DNA of 6,831 nucleotides from Cyanobacteria bacterium Co-bin13 (GCA_014534385.1 JACVRP010000206.1:1-6831), one strand, 5' to 3'. Positions 1 to 5,080 are shown, counted from the stretch's first letter. The notes: a model not told the origin generated them from the letters alone. Numbers and translations are program-made.

Positions 1-83
1 ACAAAATTGTGGCCCAGTCGGCGAGCCTCCTCTTGGGCCAGCATGATGACCTTAATGGCCTTTTCCGTGAAGCGTTCAAACAT
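1..83 (-). CDS. clpC: ClpC, AAA+ chaperone subunit of Clp protease (N-terminal fragment)
   Basis: Read on the minus strand from the ATG at 83-81, the 27 complete codons give [20 protein letters not shown] followed by RRLGHNF and a partial Val codon. I recognise this as the nearly invariant N-terminus of cyanobacterial and plastid ClpC. By family knowledge ClpC is a roughly 820-residue Hsp100 unfoldase that feeds substrates to the ClpP/R peptidase in the cytosol; only the first helices of the N-terminal adaptor/substrate domain are visible here, and the rest lies beyond the left edge. A possible Shine-Dalgarno sequence, AGGTGA at 101-96, lies 12 bases before the start, which is rather far. The gene lies downstream of rimI on the same strand, but the 170-bp gap with promoter-like and terminator-like signals suggests separate transcription. 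The short length is the only source of doubt. Confidence 0.93.
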
Positions 84-121
84 GACGGTAACTTATCACC
101 TGGTGCGTGCCGAATAAGCTG

Positions 122-130
122 ATTCTAGCA
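122..130 (-). promoter_or_regulatory. Candidate extended -10 promoter of clpC
   Basis: On the minus strand the sequence reads TGCTAGAAT: a TGn extension followed by TAGAAT, five of six matches to TATAAT. Transcription would begin near 115, giving a leader of about 32 bases before the clpC ATG. No good -35 hexamer sits 16-18 bases upstream, as is often true of extended -10 promoters. The first three bases overlap the dyad at 128-152. This is pattern recognition only. Confidence 0.4.
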
Positions 131-152
131 CAGTGATTTTTATGAACTGTGC
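128..152. repeat. Perfect 7-bp inverted repeat upstream of clpC
   Basis: GCACAGT (128-134) and ACTGTGC (146-152) are exact reverse complements separated by 11 A/T-rich bases. The dyad covers the spacer and -35 zone of the candidate clpC promoter, which is where a regulator could bind. It could instead be a weak RNA hairpin, but no T-run follows on either strand. The half sites share only GCAC/GTGC with the HrcA operator CIRCE, and the spacing differs. Confidence 0.45.
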
Positions 153-202
153 CCCACCAAACAGCGGAATTTTCGTAGCAAAAGATCCGCTTTAACCGAT
201 CA

Positions 203-237
203 GAAGAAAAGCCAGGATCATGCTTTGTCAAGCATCC
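203..237 (-). terminator. Candidate intrinsic terminator after rimI
   Basis: Starting 17 bases after the rimI stop on the minus strand, ATGCTT (235-230) and AAGCAT (225-220) form a 6-bp stem around the tetraloop GACA. GG (237-236) can add two pairs with CC (216-215) across a 3-base bulge. A broken T-rich stretch, CTTTTCTTC at 211-203, follows. The stem is short and the T-run interrupted, so termination would be partial at best. Confidence 0.4.
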
Positions 238-253
238 CAGGGCGCATTAAAGA

Positions 254-892
254 TCAATTTTTGTCAAAACCATTTGAGTCATTAATCATTCGGTTTTCCG
301 AACAGTTCCCATCTTCACAGAGCTCGTCGCTAACGTGCCATCCTTGGCGGCGCAGTCGGATCAGGATAGGGGCCTGCCATTGGATTAGTTGCTGCAAGAA
401 ATCTGTGTTTTGTAATCCACTACGCCACAACAAAAGCGCATCTTCCCCGTCGGAGTAGTAGCGGCGGCGGCAGCCTACCTGCTGAAAGCCAAACTTTTGG
501 TACAGCTTTTGGGCTGGGTTATTGCTGGCTCTCACCTCTAAGGTGGCGTGCTGCAGCTGCCGGTTGCGAGCTGCCCGTAGCAGGTGCAGCAGCAACCACT
601 GCCCTAACCCCTGCCCCTGATACGGGGGATCAATGCCTAGAACCGTAATGTGGGCTTCATCGAGAATGGCCCAAAGGCAGCCGATACCAATTATCGATGG
701 CGTCGATGGAACCGGGGAGGGAGCCGGATCTACGGTGGAGAGGACACGAAAAAGGCTGTTGGGGCTGTCCATTTCCCGGCGGTACCCGTTCTCAGACCAC
801 AGCCCACCCAGGCAGCGCTGATCCAGGCTGACGATAGCGGGCAGATCTTCTATGGAGGGAGAATGGCAGAAGAGTTTACCCGCCAAAACCAT
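254..892 (-). CDS. rimI: RimI-type GNAT N-acetyltransferase (ribosomal protein S18-alanine N-acetyltransferase family)
   Basis: This 212-residue protein carries the GNAT fold signature. Strand 4 is followed by the acetyl-CoA loop Q-G-Q-G-L-G (residues 92-97). Next comes the RimI-type block LEVRASNNPAQKLYQKFGF (118-136), and then RYYSDGEDALLL. The family moves acetyl from acetyl-CoA to the N-terminal amine of ribosomal protein S18 or other proteins in the cytosol. Two regions exceed the roughly 150-residue E. coli enzyme: a Pro/Ser-rich insert (about 54-66) and a C-terminal tail of about 55 residues ending in an acidic, Asn-rich stretch. I chose the ATG at 892. An in-frame TTG at 922 would add ten residues, but it overlaps the candidate -10 box and lies upstream of the expected transcript start. 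No strong Shine-Dalgarno precedes the ATG. The gene is divergent from lysA. Family assignment is firm; the true substrate is not shown by the sequence. Confidence 0.9.
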   Translation of the reverse strand: MVLAGKLFCHSPSIEDLPAIVSLDQRCLGGLWSENGYRREMDSPNSLFRVLSTVDPAPSPVPSTPSIIGIGCLWAILDEAHITVLGIDPPYQGQGLGQWLLLHLLRAARNRQLQHATLEVRASNNPAQKLYQKFGFQQVGCRRRYYSDGEDALLLWRSGLQNTDFLQQLIQWQAPILIRLRRQGWHVSDELCEDGNCSENRMINDSNGFDKN

Positions 893-921
893 AGTCAAAG
901 CCCTTGGAGGTACAGCCCTCA

Positions 922-927
922 ATTGTA
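922..927 (-). promoter_or_regulatory. Candidate -10 box of rimI
   Basis: On the minus strand 927-922 reads TACAAT, five of six matches to TATAAT. It would start transcription near 915, about 23 bases before the rimI ATG at 892. The hexamer 17 bases upstream is CAAATC, a poor -35, so any promoter would be weak or activator-dependent. The box overlaps the palindrome at 924-937. Confidence 0.35.
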
Positions 928-937
928 CACTGGTACA
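924..937. promoter_or_regulatory. Palindrome between rimI and lysA, LexA-box-like core
   Basis: The sequence TGTACACTGGTACA is a dyad with arms TGTAC and GTACA around four bases. Its core fits GTAC-N3-D-GTWC, the core of the described cyanobacterial LexA operator. The outer bases do not fit the reported purine and non-A flanks. It covers the candidate rimI -10 box and lies 85 bp before the lysA start, so it could affect either divergent gene. A chance dyad of this size is quite possible. No convincing lysA promoter is visible in the rest of the spacer. Confidence 0.3.
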
Positions 938-1021
938 TTAGGGCGATTTGCTTATCGCAGCCCGACAAGCGTTCGCTGACGGATTCTCCTGCTCACCCCT
1001 GCGTATTTTTGAAGAGTTCTG

Positions 1022-2413
1022 ATGGTTTCTACTTTCCCGGCAGACGTGCAAAATTCCAGCCGTCAATATTTGAGCGGCGCTGACTCCACAAGCTCCCCAA
1101 ACCAGTCTCTGCTTCCCCTCACGGCTCAAGTAAATGCTAAAGACCACTTAGAGGTGGGGGGCTGCGATGTGGTGGATCTGGTGCAGCGCTTTGGCTCACC
1201 GCTCTATGTTCTAGACGAGCACAGCCTGAGAACGGCCTGTCAGCAGTACCGTGAGGCGTTTGCTCGGTACTACGGTGGCGAGGCGCTGGTGCTTTATGCT
1301 TCTAAGGCTTGGAACTGTTTGGCGGTGTGTGCGATCGCAGCCTCCGAGGGCCTAGGAATTGACGTTGTCTCTGCCGGGGAACTCTATACCGCCCTGCAGG
1401 CCGGGGTGCCCGCCGACCAGATTTACTTCCACGGCAACAACAAATCCACTGAAGAACTGCGGATGGCGGTCGATGCCCGCTGCCGCATCGTGGTAGACAA
1501 CTGGTTTGAGCTACGCACCCTGGCTGATTTTGTAGCGGCCCAGGCAGATCCCATCGAAATCCTGCTGCGGCTAACGCCGGGGATTGAGTGCCATACCCAT
1601 GAGTACATTCGTACCGGCCACCTAGACAGCAAATTTGGCTTTGATCCCGACCAGGTCGAGGCCGTTTATGAGTTTTTGAGCCAGCAGACCGGTTTGGCCT
1701 GTCTGGGCATCCATGCCCACATCGGCTCTCAAATTTTTGAGCTAAATCCCCACAGCGATCTGGGAGAGGTCATGGTGCAGTGGCTGGTTAAGGCCCAGCA
1801 GTACGGGCTGTCCTTAAGTGAGCTTGATATTGGGGGCGGTTTGGGCATTCGCTACACAGAGTCAGACGATCCCCCCAGCATCGACACCTGGGTCAAGACT
1901 GTCTGTGAAGGTGTCATTGCTGCCTGCCAAGCACATCAGCTGCCCCTGCCCAGGCTGCTCTGTGAACCAGGCCGCTCTTTGATTGGTTCGGCCTGCGTAA
2001 CGGCTTACACGGTGGGCAGCCAAAAGCACATTCCGGGGCTACGCACTTACGTCTCAGTTGATGGGGGCATGTCTGACAACCCTCGGCCCATCACCTACCA
2101 GTCGGTCTACCGCGCCCTGGCTGCCAGCCAGATGTCGGCCCCGCTGAGCGAAACGCTAACGCTGGCCGGAAAACACTGCGAATCGGGCGATATTTTGATT
2201 AAAGATGCTCAGCTACCTGCCCTGGAAACTGGGGAAGTAGTCGTGATCCCTGCGACAGGTGCCTACAATTACAGCATGGCGTCAAACTACAATCGTGTCC
2301 CCCGTCCGGCGGCGGTGCTGGTTAATGCTGGAGAAGCCCATCTGATTATTCAGCGGGAAACTCTCCAAGATCTGCTGCGGCAGGACTGCTTGCCAGAAAC
2401 CTTAAAGCCTTAG
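1022..2413 (+). CDS. lysA: Diaminopimelate decarboxylase
   Basis: LysA decarboxylates meso-2,6-diaminopimelate to L-lysine with pyridoxal phosphate, the last step of lysine synthesis, in the cytosol. The 463 residues show the fold-type III order: a beta/alpha barrel with the PLP lysine in LYASKAWNC (Lys95), HIHIGSQ-like HAHIGSQ (231-237), the phosphate-binding GGGLG (271-275) and EPGRSL (315-320). A C-terminal beta domain follows with the active-site cysteine in CESGD (Cys386) and AYNYSMASNYN (414-424). The first 45 residues are a cyanobacterial-type extension that includes SPNQSLLPLTAQVN, which supports the chosen ATG. A modest purine-rich site, GAAGAG (1011-1016), ends 5 bases before it. 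The gene diverges from rimI and is followed after 166 bp by cdaA on the same strand. Catalytic residues are intact. Alanine racemase and ornithine decarboxylase relatives lack this motif set. Confidence 0.97.
   Translation: MVSTFPADVQNSSRQYLSGADSTSSPNQSLLPLTAQVNAKDHLEVGGCDVVDLVQRFGSPLYVLDEHSLRTACQQYREAFARYYGGEALVLYASKAWNCLAVCAIAASEGLGIDVVSAGELYTALQAGVPADQIYFHGNNKSTEELRMAVDARCRIVVDNWFELRTLADFVAAQADPIEILLRLTPGIECHTHEYIRTGHLDSKFGFDPDQVEAVYEFLSQQTGLACLGIHAHIGSQIFELNPHSDLGEVMVQWLVKAQQYGLSLSELDIGGGLGIRYTESDDPPSIDTWVKTVCEGVIAACQAHQLPLPRLLCEPGRSLIGSACVTAYTVGSQKHIPGLRTYVSVDGGMSDNPRPITYQSVYRALAASQMSAPLSETLTLAGKHCESGDILIKDAQLPALETGEVVVIPATGAYNYSMASNYNRVPRPAAVLVNAGEAHLIIQRETLQDLLRQDCLPETLKP
1331..1338. 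repeat. HIP1 octamer
   Basis: GCGATCGC, the palindrome over-represented in many cyanobacterial genomes, encodes Ala104-Ile105-Ala106 of LysA together with the next base. It is one of five in the window. Confidence 0.9.
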
Positions 2414-2444
2414 CCAGGGTCTAGCTAGGGGAATCTGCTCAACC

Positions 2445-2492
2445 GGGTTCCCTTAGGTCTGGATGCCCGTTTAAGGTGCCGGTAAGGGACCC
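2445..2492 (+). repeat. Imperfect inverted repeat downstream of lysA
   Basis: GGGTTCCCTTA (2445-2455) pairs with TAAGGGACCC (2483-2492) in ten base pairs with one bulged T, around a 27-base loop. A second small hairpin follows at once: CAGCC (2492-2496) with GGCTG (2502-2506), loop TATTG. No T-run follows either, so this is not a classical intrinsic terminator. It could be a weak terminator, an RNA processing site or a leader element for cdaA. The two hairpins share base 2492. Confidence 0.4.
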
Positions 2493-2521
2493 AGCCTATT
2501 GGGCTGATGTAGAGTTGCCAA

Positions 2522-2549
2522 TTGCAATCCGCTGTGATGTTGGCAGAAT
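2522..2549 (+). promoter_or_regulatory. Weak candidate promoter of cdaA-uppS
   Basis: TTGCAA (2522-2527) and CAGAAT (2544-2549) each match four of six consensus bases with a 16-base spacer. They would give a start near 2556, about 24 bases before the cdaA ATG. The match is poor. Read-through from lysA is an equally good explanation for cdaA transcription. Confidence 0.22.
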
Positions 2550-2557
2550 GGGCTGTT

Positions 2558-2570
2558 TCTGGGCACCAGA
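2558..2570 (+). promoter_or_regulatory. Small hairpin in the cdaA ribosome-binding region
   Basis: TCTGG (2558-2562) and CCAGA (2566-2570) are a perfect 5-bp inverted repeat with a GCA triloop, ending 9 bases before the cdaA ATG at 2580. The interval between hairpin and start, TAGATTTTC, has no Shine-Dalgarno match. The only G-rich bases (2561-2563) are in the hairpin itself. Translation may therefore be inefficient, structure-dependent or independent of Shine-Dalgarno pairing, which is common in cyanobacteria. Confidence 0.35.
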
Positions 2571-2579
2571 TAGATTTTC

Positions 2580-3500
2580 ATGAATTTCTGGGAGCAATGG
2601 CTGGCAAACCTCGATAGGGTTCGGTTTTTCCTGCTTCCAGCCCTAGACATCGGCCTCGTGCTGCTGCTGACCTACATGGTGCTGGTCATTATTGGCGAGC
2701 GCCGAACGCTTTGGATGGTGCGCGGCCTGATCTTTTTGATGCTGGCCGCCGCCCTGAGTAAAGCAATTGGTCTGCAGCTGCTAGGCTTTGTGCTGGACAA
2801 GCTGGTGGTGGGCTCGGCGGTGGCGATGGCCTTTATGCTGCAGGGAGAGTTTCGGCGGCTGCTGGAGCAGATTGGCCAGGGTCGCCTCTGGCAGCTGCTA
2901 AATCCACCCCGCGAAACGCCGCCCCAGCCAGATAGCGTGATTGACGAGATTGTCGATGCGGTTAAAGAGCTATCCCAGAACCGCACGGGGGCGCTGCTGA
3001 TTTTGGAAACAGACAAGCCAATTGATGAGCGGGACTTTTCGGTGCCGGGGGTGCGCCTTAATTCAGAAGTGTCTCGAGAGCTGCTGCAGACTATTTTTCA
3101 GACCACTACTTTGCTCCACGATGGTGCTGTTTTGATTCGGGGATCGCGGATTATGGCGGCGGGTGTGATCCTGCCGATTTCGGAGAGATCGGCCTCACGT
3201 CAGTTGGGCACTCGGCACCGGGCGGCCATGGGAATTACGGAACGGGTAGAGCATTGTCTCTGTGTTGTGGTATCAGAAGAGACGGGCTCTATTTCGCTGG
3301 CAGAACGGGGAATGTTAAACCGGCCCTTGACTAGCAGCCGGTTGAGGGAAATTCTGCGGGCCAAGTTTTCAATGGCTGTGGAGCGCGAGGCTGTGGCCCC
3401 GACGCTTCGGAGTCTGGGGAGGCGTTTGGGCCTTCAGGGCCTGGCTGTACTAAAACGCCTGTTTCGCCTGCCGTCGTCGGCTTCTCGGGAGAAGAAATGA
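2580..3500 (+). CDS. cdaA: Diadenylate cyclase CdaA (membrane-bound c-di-AMP synthase, DAC domain)
   Basis: CdaA joins two ATP into cyclic di-AMP at the inner face of the plasma membrane. The 306 residues begin with three hydrophobic segments (about 17-38, 46-63 and 67-86). The family linker follows, FMLQGEFRRLLEQIGQG (85-101, usually FQPELRRALEQLG), then the DAC domain. The catalytic motifs are intact: the DGA motif in LLHDGAVLIRG (Asp181-Gly182-Ala183) and the RHR motif in GTRHRAAMG (210-218, Arg212-His213-Arg214), followed by SEETGSIS (232-239). A basic tail of about 40 residues follows the domain. The length is somewhat above the roughly 270 residues of Firmicute CdaA. The stop overlaps the uppS start (ATGA), implying co-translation. 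The cdaR and glmM genes that accompany cdaA in Firmicutes are absent; lysA and uppS flank it instead. In other bacteria c-di-AMP controls K+ and osmolyte transport and wall homeostasis. DisA is excluded by the membrane segments and lack of a DNA-binding part. Confidence 0.96.
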   Translation: MNFWEQWLANLDRVRFFLLPALDIGLVLLLTYMVLVIIGERRTLWMVRGLIFLMLAAALSKAIGLQLLGFVLDKLVVGSAVAMAFMLQGEFRRLLEQIGQGRLWQLLNPPRETPPQPDSVIDEIVDAVKELSQNRTGALLILETDKPIDERDFSVPGVRLNSEVSRELLQTIFQTTTLLHDGAVLIRGSRIMAAGVILPISERSASRQLGTRHRAAMGITERVEHCLCVVVSEETGSISLAERGMLNRPLTSSRLREILRAKFSMAVEREAVAPTLRSLGRRLGLQGLAVLKRLFRLPSSASREKK

Positions 3501-4252
3501 CCGCCAAGCCTACTGTTCACTATGAGTTGCCCGCTGACTTAAGCCGGGAGCGTCTACCGAAGCATGTCGCTGTCATCATGGACGGCAATGGCCGCTGGGC
3601 CAAGCGCCGTGGCCTACCTCGGATTATGGGCCACCGCCGAGGTGTGGATACGCTAAAAAAGCTGTTGCGCTGCTGCCGTGACTGGGGCATTGAAGCCCTC
3701 ACAGCCTACGCCTTTTCTACGGAGAACTGGGGCCGTCCACTGGAGGAGGTCGATTTTCTGATGACCCTCTTCGAGCGGGTGCTGCGGCAGGAACTGGCCG
3801 AGATGATGACAGAGGACGTCCGCATTCGCTTTGTGGGCAACCTGGCAGCGCTGCCGGAGTCTTTGCAGGCAGAAATCGACTATGCCGTAACCCAAACTAA
3901 GAGCAATTCGGGGATCAGCTTCACTGTGGCGACGAACTATGGCGGGCGGCAAGAAATTGTGCAGGCCTGCCGCGCGATCGCAACCCAAGTTCAGCAAGGC
4001 CACCTTTCCCCCGAAGACATCAGTGAAGATCTCTTCTCCCAGCACCTCTATACTGCCGACATCTGTGACCCCGACCTGCTGATCCGCACCAGCGGAGAAC
4101 TGCGAATTAGCAACTTTCTCCTGTGGCAGCTAGCCTACGCCGAGATCTACGTCACCGAAACCCTCTGGCCTGACTTTGACTCGTCAGAGTTTCACCAGGC
4201 CGTGTACGCCTATCAGCAGCGCGATCGGCGGTTTGGGAAGGTGAAGTCGTAG
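3497..4252 (+). CDS. uppS: Isoprenyl transferase (cis-prenyltransferase, undecaprenyl diphosphate synthase)
   Basis: UppS adds isopentenyl diphosphate units in cis to farnesyl (or geranylgeranyl) diphosphate, making the C55 carrier for peptidoglycan and polysaccharide precursors. It is a soluble or membrane-associated cytosolic dimer. The 251 residues have the full family set: HVAVIMDGNGRWA (23-35) with the Mg2+-binding catalytic Asp29, RR at 37-38, GHRRG (45-49), YAFSTENW (71-78), DLLIRTSGE (193-201), RISNFLLWQ (203-211), EIYVTETLWPDF (216-227) and the closing RRFGK. Length is normal. The ATG overlaps the cdaA stop by four bases. GGAG at 3488-3491 inside the cdaA end is a good Shine-Dalgarno with a 5-base gap, which supports both this start and translational coupling. 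The stop codon lies inside the first copy of a 13-bp tandem repeat. Product chain length cannot be read from sequence; cyanobacterial enzymes are usually annotated C55. Confidence 0.96.
   Translation: MTAKPTVHYELPADLSRERLPKHVAVIMDGNGRWAKRRGLPRIMGHRRGVDTLKKLLRCCRDWGIEALTAYAFSTENWGRPLEEVDFLMTLFERVLRQELAEMMTEDVRIRFVGNLAALPESLQAEIDYAVTQTKSNSGISFTVATNYGGRQEIVQACRAIATQVQQGHLSPEDISEDLFSQHLYTADICDPDLLIRTSGELRISNFLLWQLAYAEIYVTETLWPDFDSSEFHQAVYAYQQRDRRFGKVKS
3974..3981. repeat. HIP1 octamer
   Basis: GCGATCGC within the uppS codons for Ala160-Ile161-Ala162. Confidence 0.9.
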
Positions 4253-4272
4253 GAAGAGGGCGTAGGAAGAGG
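4248..4272 (+). repeat. Tandem direct repeat across the uppS stop codon
   Basis: CGTAGGAAGAGG occurs at 4248-4259 and again at 4261-4272, a 13-base period. The first copy supplies the TAG stop of uppS (4250-4252). It borders the purine-rich left arm of the inverted repeat that fills the rest of the gap, so it probably belongs to the same repeat-prone tract. Confidence 0.8.
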
Positions 4273-4276
4273 ACGC

Positions 4277-4309
4277 GGGGAGGGGGAGACGGGGAGACGC
4301 GGAGAGGGG
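4277..4309 (+). other. Potential G-quadruplex motif
   Basis: Four G-runs of at least four bases lie at 4277-4280, 4282-4286, 4291-4294 and 4306-4309, with loops of 1, 4 and 11 bases. Further runs follow at 4313-4315 and 4321-4324. This meets a loose G-quadruplex pattern on the plus strand (and therefore in the uppS 3' transcript). The last loop is long, and the hairpin at 4291-4378 would compete for the same bases. Confidence 0.4.
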
Positions 4310-4378
4310 ATAGGGAAGGTGGGGAGCCTTATTCGTAAGTTTTCCAAGTCTCCGTGTCCCCGCGTCCCGCGTCTCCCC
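4291..4378. terminator. Long imperfect hairpin between convergent genes, candidate bidirectional terminator
   Basis: The best self-consistent fold is centred at 4333.5-4334.5. The outer stem GGGGAGACGCGG (4291-4302) pairs with CCGCGTCTCCCC (4367-4378). Inner segments are GGGGA (4306-4310) with TCCCC (4357-4361) and GGA (4314-4316) with TCC (4351-4353). The apex is CTTA-TTCG-TAAG (4328-4339). The structure would form in RNA from either strand and sits just after both uppS and the TRIC gene. There is no T-run after either arm, so termination by the classical intrinsic mechanism is uncertain. It may rather protect 3' ends or block read-through. Confidence 0.5.
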
Positions 4379-4397
4379 TACCTTACCCATTCACCCC

Positions 4398-5066
4398 CTA
4401 CCCCCCTTTCTGTCCCAACGGCAGGGTGAGGTTAAAGTGCAGGGCGAGTAGGCGTAGGGTCGTGGTGGTGGTGATGCCGAGCAGGACTGCGATCGCATCG
4501 GGCCATTCTAGCCAGAGTGCCAAGAGAAACGCCCAGCAGCCGACAAAGGAGCAGGTGGCGTAGAGGCTGGTGCTCTGTCGGAAGATCATGGGAATTTCGG
4601 TAATGAGTACGTCGCGCAGAACGCCGCCGAAAACGCCGGTAATAACGCCAAACAAGGTGGCCGGGAAGAGGGGGATTTGGTGGGCCAGAGCGGCGGCCGT
4701 GCCGGAGATGCTAAATAGGCCGAGGCCGAGGGCATCGACCAGGTTGAAGTACTGCCTGGCCAAGGGCTGAAAGGGCAGGTTGAAGCGGGGGGCATATAAA
4801 AAGATCAGGACCAAGATCAGAATCAGGATGGGATATTCCTGGTGTTCTACCCAAAACAGGGGGCGCTGATCGAGCAGCACGTCCCGTAGAGTACCGCCGC
4901 CTAGCGCTGTGACAAACGCCACAATATACACGCCCACTCCGTCCATTTGTTTGGTGCGGGCAGGCACCATGCCAGAAAAGGCAAACACCATCACCGCAAC
5001 AGGTTCGATCAGGGTTTGCAGAGCGGTGAGTCGGGCTATCTGATTGAGAATGGCTGCGGGTTCCAT
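4398..5066 (-). CDS. TRIC/UPF0126 family membrane protein (YadS/YicG-like, trimeric cation channel family)
   Basis: The 222-residue protein is very hydrophobic, with about seven predicted membrane helices arranged as two homologous halves. Each half carries the family signature: ALGGGTLRDVLL (54-65) and VFGGVLRDVLI (145-155). The C-terminal TLRLLALHFNLTLP is also typical. Bacterial relatives of animal TRIC channels form trimers that conduct K+ in the plasma membrane; the Pfam family is also named Gly_transporter, so the transported substrate here is open. The start ATG at 5066 is supported by GGGAGG at 5080-5075, 8 bases upstream. Five consecutive Thr (199-203) in the last helix are encoded by a near-perfect ACC repeat. 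The gene follows the diguanylate cyclase gene by 54 bp without a clear promoter between them, so co-transcription is plausible. It converges on uppS. Family certain; function uncertain. Confidence 0.9.
   Translation of the reverse strand: MEPAAILNQIARLTALQTLIEPVAVMVFAFSGMVPARTKQMDGVGVYIVAFVTALGGGTLRDVLLDQRPLFWVEHQEYPILILILVLIFLYAPRFNLPFQPLARQYFNLVDALGLGLFSISGTAAALAHQIPLFPATLFGVITGVFGGVLRDVLITEIPMIFRQSTSLYATCSFVGCWAFLLALWLEWPDAIAVLLGITTTTTLRLLALHFNLTLPLGQKGG
4489..4496. repeat. HIP1 octamer
   Basis: GCGATCGC within the TRIC-family gene, encoding Ala191-Ile192-Ala193 on the minus strand. Confidence 0.9.
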
Positions 5067-5074
5067 AACGACTG

Positions 5075-5080
5075 CCTCCC
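5075..5080 (-). promoter_or_regulatory. Strong Shine-Dalgarno of the TRIC-family gene
   Basis: GGGAGG reads from 5080 to 5075 on the minus strand, 8 bases before the ATG. It is the clearest ribosome-binding site in the window and fixes the start. The rest of the 54-bp gap to the upstream gene shows no convincing promoter or terminator. Confidence 0.7.

Larger units (their letters stand above)
4271..4388. repeat. G-rich intergenic repeat tract with inverted arms
   Basis: This tract fills nearly the whole 145-bp gap between convergent uppS and the TRIC gene. The left half is purine-rich with runs of G; the right half is its degenerate complement. Three arm pairs are visible: 4271-4280 with 4358-4367 (10 bp, perfect), 4291-4302 with 4367-4378 (12 bp, perfect) and, with gaps, 4313-4326 with 4373-4388. 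The pairs are not mutually nested, which means repeated units such as GGGGAGAC (tandem at 4283-4290 and 4291-4298) occur on both sides. Similar G-rich filler repeats are familiar from filamentous cyanobacterial genomes. Open frames crossing it encode only low-complexity Pro/Ser/Leu peptides. Confidence 0.8.

Noticed and set aside
128..152. CIRCE (HrcA) operator upstream of clpC
   Set aside because: Only GCAC/GTGC agrees, and the half sites are four bases too far apart.
893..922. TTG at 922 as the start of rimI, adding ten residues
   Set aside because: The TTG lies inside or upstream of the likely promoter, the extra residues do not resemble the family N-terminus, and the ATG at 892 leaves a normal RimI N-terminus.
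925..936. NtcA site in the rimI-lysA palindrome
   Set aside because: NtcA needs GTA-N8-TAC; here the spacing is GTA-N6-TAC.
650..979. Plus-strand open frame of 109 codons opposite rimI
   Set aside because: It lies antisense to a clear GNAT gene, has no recognisable domain, and owes its length to GC-rich codon composition.
893..1021. Lysine riboswitch upstream of lysA
   Set aside because: The whole spacer is only 129 bases and shows none of the conserved lysine-aptamer segments or a terminator; cyanobacterial lysA genes are not known to me to carry one.
2414..2579. ydaO-type c-di-AMP riboswitch before cdaA
   Set aside because: Hairpins are present, but I could not recognise the conserved ydaO core. 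The hairpins are short and imperfect.
2672..3016. Minus-strand open frame of 114 codons opposite cdaA
   Set aside because: Ser/Arg-rich shadow of the CdaA coding frame with no domain or ribosome-binding site.
4271..4388. CRISPR-like array or MITE in the uppS-TRIC gap
   Set aside because: There are no regularly spaced identical repeats, no terminal inverted repeats with target-site duplication, and no transposase fragment.
4184..4390. Open frame on the minus strand across the G-rich repeat
   Set aside because: Its Pro/Ser/Leu-rich product is just the translated repeat, and it overlaps the uppS end antisense.
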